A stretch of DNA of 64,000 nt from Heliopora coerulea (Eukaryota > Cnidaria > Anthozoa > Scleralcyonacea > Helioporidae): positions 310,001 through 374,000 of the forward strand of contig JASJOG010000210.1 of NCBI GenBank assembly GCA_030142905.1, written 5' to 3'. The first letter of the stretch is position 1, and each line of letters opens with the position of its first letter. Shown here piece after piece: positions 23,801 to 35,800 of this stretch. The notes under the pieces were generated by a model. The model did no database searches and was not told where the DNA came from. It was given only the letters and a program-made list of their open reading frames with translations. Both the position numbers and the translations under genes were made by a program.

Positions 23801-26800
23801 TCAACTCAAAAGAATGCATTGGATTTTGGACATTTGCCGTGTAATAAATTGGCCTATAACTGCAGAGAAGATTTGACAAACCTCATACATGATAACATCT
23901 GTGTTCTCACTAAACGATCCATCTAATGAAGCACCACGAATTGCTGAAGTTTTACCCGACCTGACGTTCAGATGAAATTTTGTATATCCAGGGAAATTTT
24001 CTAAACTAATTCATACGTCAACCTGAAGGGTAGAAGGTGGGTAACAACAGACAGCTCACTGAATTTTGGAGGAAAAGCTAAAATTTAGGCTATCCGTTAA
24101 AAACGTTTCCCAACGCGAAGTAGTAATATTTGACGTTTGCGTTTACATCAGTAAATTTCTTGAAGGATCCCTCGCTACTTCCGCAACGAATCAACGTGAA
24201 AAAATATCCTGTAGATAATTCGTTTATAAAAAACCTGATTTAACTTACCGTTTGTGTAAACGTCGGCCTAACAGTACACAACGGCCCTCTCAATAATTGT
24301 TGCTGGACAGATAAGGTCAGACGACATCAACAAAAAGTTAGTCACTATTTTCCACCAGGTGCCCGTAATATATTAGTAACTTCTTCATAAGGATGTCCTT
24401 AGTAACTCTGCCAGTATTTCCTGTTCTTCCAATGCTTGATCGACGACTCCGTGTGTAAAGATTTAGCTCCCACGTTGTCATTTCGCTCATCTCATTCAAG
24501 CCCGCGGAGGGTAACATGTTTAACTTTGAATTTTTTCGACGGGAAAACAAATCCATCGTTGTTCAGCAATACCATTTGGTAGCTGTAACAACGTTAATGC
24601 ACTTTGGTTGAAAAAACTTGTCGAAAACGTTAAATCCAGCTAATCAGAGTATCTGTAATTCAACGTTCCTTGATAAACATTTTGCGTGCGCAAAATTCAT
24701 TTGAAACCCCCGTGGCGCGCGATATTTCTTCACAGCGTCGACAAAATTCCCTGCTGTTATGCGAGAACCGTATCCTCTAAAGGCACGTGTAAATAGAACG
24801 CGTGACGCAACGCTGCGACAGTGCGGCGTAACGCGCGGGAATTAGCGCGACATTATTTGAACTCGTTTCGGTCCCTACCCGACTTTTTGATTTTACTCCG
24901 GCTAGCGCCAGACAATAATTCTCTTCTAAGGGAGACTTCTCGGACCGGAAAAGGTTAAAGGTGATAGGTCGTACGGTTACGGCGTTGTAATACGAGTCCA
25001 ACATGTATGAGCCTTAAGCGGGCCTATTTACAGGTCACTTGAAGCCAACTTTAATAATTATTATTGACTTCTTTTCAGATAAAACCTCCTGCGCGTCCGA
25101 CGAGTATCATTGCAAAAACGAACATTGTGTTTCTTCGGATAAGACATGCGATGGTTATAACGACTGTGGTGATAATTCAGATGAGTCTTTTTGCCCCGTT
25201 ACTGAACCAGGTAAGATAATGGAAGACAGAAGAGAAAAGTAGCAGTTGTAGACCATACGTTGGAGAGAATAGGGGCAGAGAAAAGAATGGCAGTTCTGAT
25301 CGACGTAAAAAACGTCGGTCAGAAAAAAAAAAACAAACAAAAAACAAACAAACAAGGGAACATGGTCCGTTTCGAGCAAAAGCTGTTCATCAGAGTAGGC
25401 ACGAACAAGACGGTCCTGGTAGGGTATTTTCTGAATATATCATACCAGTCCAAAACGAATTTAATTCTCAACAATAACTGGCAATCTTGTCTCAAAGGTT
25501 ATTAAAGAAATGAAGCCAATTAAGGTTGCCGGTCCCGATAAAATACCAGCCAGATTGTGAAAAGATTCCTCGGTTGTTATAGTTCTTTACTTAACCAATA
25601 CTTTCAACTTACTTCTACGTTGGGATATCTTTCCTGACGATTGAAAAGAGGGCCGAATCTCTCCAATATTTAAATCTTGATGTAAGGAAGATTACAGCAA
25701 CTATCCACCGATTTCTGTTTCGTAAGTTGTTTCCAAATTACTTGAGAAGCTGCTGTACGAACAATTGAACGCAAGTCTAACAAAAATTAATGTTCTTACA
25801 CGTTACCAGTCTGGATTTCGTAGAAACTACTCCTTGACCACATCTTTACTAACCACATGCGAGACTTGATCGTAGTGTCATAAACGGTGTTCTGTTTCTT
25901 GATTTAAAAAAAGCTTTTGACACCGTAAACCATAATATACTCATCAAAAAATTAGAACTATATGGAGTGAGAGGTTTCGCATCACACAATAGTTTGTCTT
26001 ATATCTCAGTAACCATGGTCCACTCTGTAAGGTGGAAAAAACCTTGTCTTCAATGAAGAATATAAAAACTGGAGTTTACTAAGGGTCAAATCTCGGTTCT
26101 TTGTTATTTTTAAATAAATCGCATACAAATCGGACGCGAATATTGTATCTTTCTTAAAATACGAATACATTTAAATGGCCATGTTTATCGGTTATTTTAA
26201 AGTTTCGGTAAATTTTATCGTAATAAAACAGCGATTTTGTCGTGGTAACAAATTTAAACACGGTTTTCAAATACGTTGTCATCAGTTTTTGAGTCTATAT
26301 AAACAGGTGATTTGTTTCTTGAGTAAGCAGATGTATAGCACTTGATAAGTGGTCTGCCGAAATACATCGTGCTCTTTCTTAATTCTTTAGCTCTACTCTT
26401 TGTGTAGTATTTTAGCTCTCTTTAAGTTTCATACAGTTCTTTTAAGAACTAAACGGTCCAACAATCCTTGGTAACTGTGTATACCTCCTCAGTGCGTATA
26501 TTTCATTTTCACTTTCTCTTACTTTATCGTAAATTACCAATCGCCGTGGTATCAACGTATTTGAAAACCATGTTTAAATTTTAACGTAGAAAATCAAAGG
26601 GAATTCTAACTAGTATTCTCTATCCGATTTACAGAATACTAATTAGGAGTCCAATTCATTCCAAATTCATTCATGAATTATAAATGAGTTATTTTAATTT
26701 TTGTAAATGATCTGCCTAATTGGCTTACCGATTCCACTACTGCACTATTTGCTGGTGATACTGTTACTGTAACTGGCACCTCCTCCCAAGATATTGAAAA

Positions 26801-29800
26801 GAAATTCAGTAGAGACTAAATAATGTACACTCCTGAATACCAGCTAATAGATTATTGTAGTATAGAAAATGGGGGTGCGAACCCACTTTTAACAGTTACT
26901 CTCAGTAAATTCAGGTACCCCCCTACGGGTTTTTTAGCTGATTTTTATTAAAGTAGATTTTATTTTTGGTTTTAATTACCCAAAAAAGTAAAACATACCA
27001 TAAGCTTAGTTGCTGTCAACAGTGTGACAATTTAATTATCTTCTGCAGGAATCTCTACATGTTTATTAATTTACAATTTTTATTACATCACTTTTCAATA
27101 AGTCATCCTTTCGTAATTCTTCAGATAATACTTCTGGTTTTTCTATTGCATCCAAACCTCCTAATGCATCAGGAAACTTATTAACTGGTCAGTTATAAAT
27201 GCATTCGCGTTTTGCATTCTTTTTCTTTCACATTCCTTATAATATTTTTCTATGATTTTATTACTTGCTTTCTTAATGGTTTTAACATTTTTATCAAACT
27301 GTCCATCTTCTGCTAGTTTAATTAATTCTTTCCTTTTCTTTTCAATCTGATCTTGTGGATCAGCTTATCTGTCAGCTTCTATTTCTATGGTTTTTATTTC
27401 ATCTTCCAGTTCTACTACTTCTTCAAGGTTCTTTTTACGTTTTGGCATGGATTTATACAATACCATATGTTTTAATGTCAGGTTATTTTATATTCATATG
27501 GACAATTTAAATTGATCTCTAATACAGAATACTTGTTATTCTTAAGGGTATCTATTATTCTACTTATCTCTTCCTTACTAACACCATTCATATAATCATC
27601 TATTATGATTTTCATATCATTTCTATTGAGATTCTAAAAAGTATTCAATTGGCTTATATTTTCTCTTTATGATTTGCTTATGCTTGTCAATTGTTGAGTA
27701 ATAACAATAGTTGAAAGGCCATAATGCCTCTCTCCAAAGCCTAACTCTACCAATTCACTGACTCTTTTCTTAACATCTAAACTACATGCACAGTCGTCTA
27801 AAATAATCAAACTATTGATTCATCGGTATATTTTTGAAGCAAATCTAAGCATATTATCAATATAATCTTGCCCACATTCAATTACAATTATATCTGTGTC
27901 ATTTATGTATTTGCATTTCTCATAAGTTTTATTCCGACTAAAGGTAGGACATATTATTATAATGTAATCAAAGTGGTTCATGTAGTTTTTTTCTATAAAA
28001 TTAAGAAGGTAATGCGTTTTCCCACAACCTGTCATTCCTGTGATAATCATATTAAAAAGTGTGTCCATTTATACAATACTTTATTTTTAATACTGGATAC
28101 TCTGAAGGTCATTATTTATGAAATTTTAGTAGTCCATCTGATACAACAAAAATGTTACAATTAATATTTCCAGTATGTGCTTTCTTTTTAATCTCCAACA
28201 GAACACCATTTTGTGTTTACAATTTTCTGTCCATGTGCAGTTTTATTTACTTCCTCATGACTTCTTAAGTCTATTACAAGTGCAAATTTGTCTTTATAGA
28301 ATTTCTCCACAGTCATAAATTGGTCTTTAATATCTTTCATAAATTGGAACAATCTCTTTGCCTCATCATAGAATCTTCTACTTGGAATTCCTTGTGATTA
28401 TACACTATTAGGTACTTCTTCAATTGTTAATTTTACTTCTGTAATATTTGGAAATATATATTCCTCACTATCTGCTCTTGTTTGCTTAGTAAATAGTAAT
28501 ACAATAGCTCTCATTGACTTTCTAGGAATATTAATATTCTCATTCATTAATGTACTAGCTGCTGCCCATACAACAGTCTTCATAAGTGTAATATGCTCAT
28601 AAGATAGTGACCCACCTATTGCATATTTTTCTGATATCTCATTAGCAATATCCATATTTTCTATAGTTTCATATTCCAATTGTAATACTTCTAATGTGTA
28701 TGCTCCTATTGATGATCCAGTTTGTGCAACTAATAGTTGATTTGATGAAGGTAATGTTATTATATAACGGAAATTATTATTCATATAAAATGGAGCATAC
28801 AGTCCATGATCTCTTATAATTCTGTCTAAACATATTTTATGTTGATGTTCATATATACTCAATATTAATCCATCACTTACTTTCTGTGTATTTCCACTTT
28901 TAGCACCTGAGTCATCTTTAGAAATTAGCTTTCTAAGGTTCTCACCAGTAACTTTAATATGAATAACAATGCCCAGCAGATTGTGCGAAGTATCGCCATA
29001 TGTAAACATTAACAGTTGCATAAACAAAGAAGGCTAGAAGAGTTTTAAAACATATTTATTGACTGACGTTTCGTCGCTACAGGCAACATCTTCAGAGTGG
29101 AGATCAGGGATTACAACGAGATAAATTTATATTAACAAACAGTATCGAATAACAATTAAGATGACATATTTACAACAGTAACGGAAATTGACGGGAGACA
29201 GCAGTAAGGTGTTATCAGAAGAGGGAAAGAGGCATCGAACCAATATTCCCGTTAAGAATTGGTTTTAATTTATTAATTATAAGACTTTCTTTAAGGAGTA
29301 GTTCAGAAACAGAAGGCGACGAGGATAATATTTTGAAGTCGGAAAAAGAAATGGGATGGCCAGTTTCAATGTGGTGGGAAAGGATACTAGTGGGAGAGGG
29401 ATTAACTCTTCTGTTACCTGTCAAGGGTGAGATCCCCATATGATCTGAAATGCGTGTGTGTAACTGTCGGCTAGTTTGGCCAACATACAATGCCTTACAG
29501 CATTGACACGTAAATAAATACACCACATGCGATTTCAGGCCATCAGGGATCCTGTCCTTGACAGGGAAAAAAGAGCGAAGGCGAACGGATGGGCGAAAGA
29601 CGAAGCATAATGAAACTTGAGGAAAGGCGGACGATAATAGTTTGATGAGTTGAGTGCGAATTTGAAGGCCATGTGAACCAGTATACGGTAGAGAAAAATA
29701 AATTAAAAACTTAGGAGCAATAGAAATCTTGGGAGCGGACGAAAAGGATTTATCTAAAAATGAACTTACACATTTGTCAAACAGGGTAGCTGGGAATTCA

Positions 29801-32800
29801 TTTTTAATGAAAATTTGTTTGAGTTTCTGGAGTTCAGAGTGCAAGATGAGTTCAGAGTGCAACTGAACTCCAGAAACTCAAACAAATTTTCATTAAAAAT
29901 GAATTCCCAGCTACCCTGTTTGACAAATGTGTAAGTTCATTTTTAGATAAATCCTTTTCGTCCGCTCCCAAGATTTCTATTGCTCCTAAGTTTTTAATTT
30001 ATTTTTCTCTACCGTATACTGGTTCACATGGCCTTCAAATTCGCACTCAACTCATCAAACTATTATCGTCCGCCTTTCCTCAAGTTTCATTATGCTTCGT
30101 CTTTCGCCCATCCGTTCGCCTTCGCTCTTTTTTCCCTGTCAAGGACAGGATCCCTGATGGCCTGAAATCGCATGTGGTGTATTTATTTACGTGTCAATGC
30201 TGTAAGGCATTGTATGTTGGCCAAACTAGCCGACAGTTACACACACGCATTTCAGATCATATGGGGATCTCACCCTTGACAGGTAACAGAAGAGTTAATC
30301 CCTCTCCCACTAGTATCCTTTCCCACCACATTGAAACTGGCCATCCCATTTCTTTTTCCGACTTCAAAATATTATCCTCGTCGCCTTCTGTTTCTGAACT
30401 ACTCCTTAAAGAAAGTCTTATAATTAATAAATTAAAACCAATTCTTAACGGGAATATTGGTTCGATGCCTCTTTCCCTCTTCTGATAACACCTTACTGCT
30501 GTCTCCCGTCAATTTCCGTTACTGTTGTAAATATGTCATCTTAATTGTTATTCGATACTGTTTGTTAATATAAATTTATCTCGTTGTAATCCCTGATCTC
30601 CACTCTGAAGATGTTGCCTGTAGCGACGAAACGTCAGTCAATAAATATGTTTTAAAACTCTTCTAGCCTTCTTTGTTTATGCAACTGTTAATGTTTACAT
30701 ATGGCGATACTTCGCACAATCTGCTGGGCATTGTTATTCATATTAAAGTTACGGTTTCCGCCTGGACAATCACTTGTAGACATTTTGAAGGTTCTCACCA
30801 GCAATTCCATATTCAACCATATCCAGTCTTTGGGAATCAGACTTCCACAAGTCTTTATAAACTTCATAAATGTTCTCACCACTATTGTCAAACACTGTCT
30901 CACCTGCTAGTCTTACTGCCAGTCTTTTCTGTAGCATTTTTGATAAATTATTAAGAAGCCATGACTTTGTATTACTACCTTTAAAGTTAAACAAATATAA
31001 ACTACCAGGAACCAAACAACTGTCCATTTTCAGTGTAGGCATGTCTATATAAAGTTCCTCTCCTGCTGATGCTTTATTTGGATACATGGAATTAATTCTT
31101 TTTCTGTTGTGTTCATAATGTATATCATATCTTATATTTAATTTCTTCTTCTCAGTTTATATTGCCTGTAAATATATAATGTGAAGGCTATTACTAATGC
31201 CCACAGATTGCTGGCTAACCAAATAATACCTTTTTCTCCTAATGCTATTACTTGAGCAATTAAATTTAACAATTGAGTGCGCGGACCAAATGTGTCCTTT
31301 GAGGATAACTGTGAAGTGTTGGATCATAAAAGGTAGTGTTGCGAGCTGGGTGCATGTGTTTTTTGACACCATGTTGAATGTCAAAAAGTTATTCGTCGTT
31401 ACTAGTAAAAATGTTTCAGTTATAATCTCTTCGGTGTTATTATCGGGTCCAGCGTCTTCTTTTGACATACCTACGTAGGCGTCGATGCCTTAGTCATTTG
31501 GTATGTTGATATATAGACTCCTGACGTCTGTAGTGACGGGCATTATGTTATGGTAGATTGATGTTAAGTTAGAGTAAGCGGAAGATCCTGTTGTTTAGTT
31601 TTTGTGTCATTAATATATTAATATAATATTCATTTTGTGTCAAGTCTCGTAGCACGCCCCTTCATTGTTTTCATCTCAATTAAGTAAAATCAATTACTGC
31701 AAAACACCAATATTTATTAGATTGTGCTACACGAAAAGTTCATACTCAAAGGTTTATTCGCTGTAAGAGTTAAGCAAGAAGATAAACACGGATAATAAGC
31801 TGAATTCTCGTTTGTTTACATTAGGAATCAAATACGGCAAAACATGGGAGTCTTTCCATGTCAAATGGACCAATCGTACCGCTTCAACTTTACCAACTTA
31901 GTCGATTTTTGGTATATTTCAAGGGTATAACATGATTAAACTGTATATAATTTTTGAGGAACTTTTAAAATACGAGCAAAAAACCGTCAACTGAGCTAAT
32001 AAAGAGCGGAAGTCGCCATTATAAGCGAATCTGAAATTTTCCCTTAGTTCGTACATTATTTTTAAGTACTCAAAATAATTCGGCTAAAGTTCTTTAACTG
32101 GTAGAATTGGTATGCTGTTCTATCAGAGTAAATCATACAATTGTGTCAATTTTTGACAGTTCTTTGTTTTTAAGGGGTAAAATCAGTCTGTAGCCTGCGG
32201 GATTGATCAGACTGGCCCGACATTTTTACATGTTGTACAAATCGAAATCAAAAAACAATTGTCCAAATTTCGTAGTTGTCCTCAAATTGTTTCTAAATTA
32301 GGGAACGATCTAAATATATGTATTTTGCTGTATTTGACTCCTAATGTAAACAGACGAGGCGTAAACGAGAACTCAAATTGTTCCTTGTGTTTATCACCGT
32401 GCTTAACTCTTAAAGCGAATAAACCTTTGAGTTTGAACTTTTCATGTAGCTAAACAGCACCGACAAGTGACACTTCGAGCGCAATCCAATAAATATTGGT
32501 GTTTTGCAGTAACTGATTTGACTTGAGGTGCAAACAATGAAGGGGCGTGTTACGAGACTGTTGCTAATTTAACAGGAAGGACGAGAACGAAATGTTCTCA
32601 ATGTGAAGTATTTAGACAAATATTCCTATTTTGAACCCTAAGTAATTATATCAAATCATTTATCAACAGGCAAATACGGGAATCTTAAAATTTGGATCTT
32701 AAATAGCTTGCATCTGACTCTGACGTCACTATCCTGCAAGCACCGCTTAACGTGACAGTGACATTGACTGATTGAGTTTTACGTTAGTATTCCGATGTTA

Positions 32801-35800
32801 AAGAATGACTGGTAAAGACTTCTTATAACATATTTTACTCAACGAAAATTCGAAAATCAAGATTTTTTGAGTACGAGCTCATGTAGGAGCATAATCACAC
32901 AAATAAACGTTTGCGCACTGGTTGTTTACATTAGGAGTCAAATACTGAAAAATACCTGTATTGAGGTCGCTCACTACTGTTGAAACAATTCGAGGAGAAC
33001 TACGAAATTTGGACCACCGTTTAAATTCGGAATTTTTCCGTTTACATTCGGAAGCTTAAAATGAGAAAATCTCGGATCAGTCCGACCTATCCCACAGACA
33101 GATTTTACCCCTTGAAAACAAGGATCTAACGAACGTTGCCATAATTTAAACCACTAATTTGAGCGTGCCCCTTATTGTATCATTGTCATCACAATTAGAG
33201 TATGTACTTCTGTGTCGTGTCATTTCGTGTGCGTATTTTGGACGTTCCCACGGTAATACCTACCAGTTTATTGTACTCCATATTTGCATTTCGGCCATTC
33301 TGGCATAATATTGACGTTACTCCATCTTGGACATTGTGGATTACATAGTTTATGTGATTTATACTTTTAAAAGAACTCTAAAGGTGAAAAAATTTTGGTC
33401 GGAATATGTTGAGTACTTAACGAAATAATGACGCACGAACTATGCGAAAATTTCAGATTCGCTTAAAATGGCGACTTCCGCTCTTTATCAGCTGACGATT
33501 TTTCGCTCATATTTTAAAGGATACTCAATGCCATCCGGTAAAAACCCATAAGCAGTTTAATCATGTTATGGGCTGTAAACATACCAAAAATCAGCTCAGT
33601 CTGTAATGTTGGAACGGGGAAATTGGTCGATTTGACATAGAATGACCCATATATATACCATAAAAAATCGACATTTTTAATGTAAGACCACGTTAAACTT
33701 TTAGAAAGTCGAGAGAAAAAACAAAGCATTTGGATCACAGTATCCAAATACCGAAATCCACTTAGTATTTCTTTTATAAAAAAACGATAGAGGAAAAGTT
33801 GAATATATTAACACTTGAAGTGAGCGATTCTTGCTAAAATCATCAGCCACCTATTAGAGACAAAGGCAAACCATTTCAACGTGGTGCAAAGAAAAGGAAA
33901 AAAAACAAAACAAAAAAAAAAACAAAACAAAAAAAAAAAACAAACAAGCAAGTGCTTTTTGAAGTACCAATTGTTTGAATCATTGTATTCAAAAACAAAA
34001 AAAAAACTATTACTTATACATTTTATTTTAAAAAATGACTGAACATGTGCCATAAACTTCAGAACACTTTTGGCGGGGAATTTTCCCGTGTTTTAGATAC
34101 TCTGAAACAAAAACGGGTATTAACGCTTTAACTCCGAAATTTTTTCTTTTGTTTATTATTTTCTCTTGGTTTTTCCTTTGTCTATTTGTTTGTTCTTTTG
34201 CTCTAGAGGTGTTCTATATATAGGACACTGGGTGTTAAAGGGTTAACCAATAAAGACTCGCGTACACTATAAGTTATTTTACTGTTGCTGCTTCTGTTGT
34301 TTCTGTTGATGTTGATCATTTCTTTCCCTGGCGTAGCGAAAACCAGTGCAAAGTTTTCTGACCTCTAACTTCTTTCCCGAAATTTCGAAAGAAGTGATTT
34401 GCTACACCGGCCTTTATACGCCTACAAAAATTTGACATGCATATATACGCTTACAAAAATTTGACATGCATTTCGCATATGAAAGTAGTATTTCATACAT
34501 GAAAATGCTTCCATGCCTTAATTTTCATATGTTAATCTGCCATTTTAAAATGTGAAATAAATGTTTCATATACCAAATTTCACTGGCCAAATTTTGAACC
34601 AAGTAATTTCGCATTTCAGTTCGGTATTTTGTACATTGAAAACGTCACGATTTCATACGTGAAATGAAGATTTCATATGTGAAAATGTTCCAGTTCCACA
34701 TAATTCTCACCTGTGAAAAAACATGAAATTTTTGTTAGGGTGGTTAACCATTCGCTTTTGAACTGGGAGAGCCTTCGAGCTTCACTCTACAAGCAAGACT
34801 CTTCAAATCGTTCTGTAGTTGACTGGTTGCAATAAGTATGCGAAACAAAAAGGTTGTGTTACAAGAATGAAAGTCGAAGTAAATCTATACTAAACAAAAT
34901 TTATTACACTCACACCAATTTTTGCTTGGTTTCGGTTTATTTATTTCGCTGGTCAGTTCAATTACAGTAATCCGCGAACCCTGCGAGCCTAGTGTAGTGC
35001 CCAGGCAAGTGAACTGCGAAGGCTGTTGCCAAGAGCTTGGAAGTGTTTGACCACTAGTACTAGAACATTGCTTAAATTAGTGGTAATGGCGGTGAAGTAA
35101 CGGGTATATTCTCGAAGCGTCGGACCTAGAAGTAATTTGGCTAGAGATCTATCCTTTTAAGTCAAACAGGTCGCTCTTTACCGCTGGAGTTTATCGTCCG
35201 CCTTGAATTTTGAAGGATAATGACATGAGATCGGAAAGAACTATCGAAAACACTTATTTCACGAACAAGGAGATGGTCATATTGGGGGACTTATAATATT
35301 GATTTTCACAAACGAACGATTACAAGAAGCATTGACTGAATAAAGATTTTAAAAGTATGAATTTTGATTAACTTGTTGATTTTACAACTCGACCTTTTAG
35401 CGGAATTTTGTCTTGATCACCTTCACACTAACTAGCGACATTGGATTGGCTGATCACTTGCCAGTTTTTGCTATTCGAAAATATCATCGTGTAAAGAAAT
35501 CATTTATGCGTACCGAAACATGAAGCGCTTTTATGAACAAGACTTTAAAGCAACTCTCAGCGAGGTCATCTGGAATACGGCATTCAAATTCGACAAAATA
35601 GACGATATTTTTGACACATGAGAGACTTTGTTTAATGATGTAATTGATATTCATGCTCCTTGACGTGAAAAACGTAGTGCACGCTAAAACCAGGCGCCTT
35701 GGATTAATTGTAAAGTGCTTAAATCGATGCACATTCGGGACAGTTTGTTAAAGAAACCGCGACAAACCAACAACATCGGGGACTGGGCTGAACATAGAAG

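Larger units (their letters stand above)
15156..25078 (+). other. 9.9-kb intron between LDLa-2 and LDLa-3
   Basis: No further LDLa or other receptor exon was found. Identified contents are listed separately (repeats near 15.8, 16.4, 18.1, 19.7-20.9 kb; a coding-like stretch at 22.0-22.6 kb). The segments 16530-17900, 18270-19730, 21030-22040 and 22560-25078 show nothing I can name. Confidence 0.5.
28949..30787. mobile_element. PLE-1: palindromic Penelope-like element, 1839 bp
   Basis: It is flanked by the 14-bp duplication AAGGTTCTCACCAG (28935-28948 and 30788-30801). Arms 28949-29837 and 29863-30752 (about 890 bp) are inverted copies with a 25-bp spacer. A 35-nt non-palindromic extension (30753-30787, cggtttccgcctggacaatc...) is on the right only. 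Each arm carries the GIY-YIG endonuclease C-terminal region and a hammerhead-like motif. The RT is absent, so the copy is 5'-truncated and inverted-duplicated. Confidence 0.85.

Noticed and set aside
8911..25210. LRP5/6-type receptor because of three LDLa repeats
   Set aside because: The EGF and first LDLa and the cytoplasmic tail follow SORL1, and no PPPSP motifs are present.
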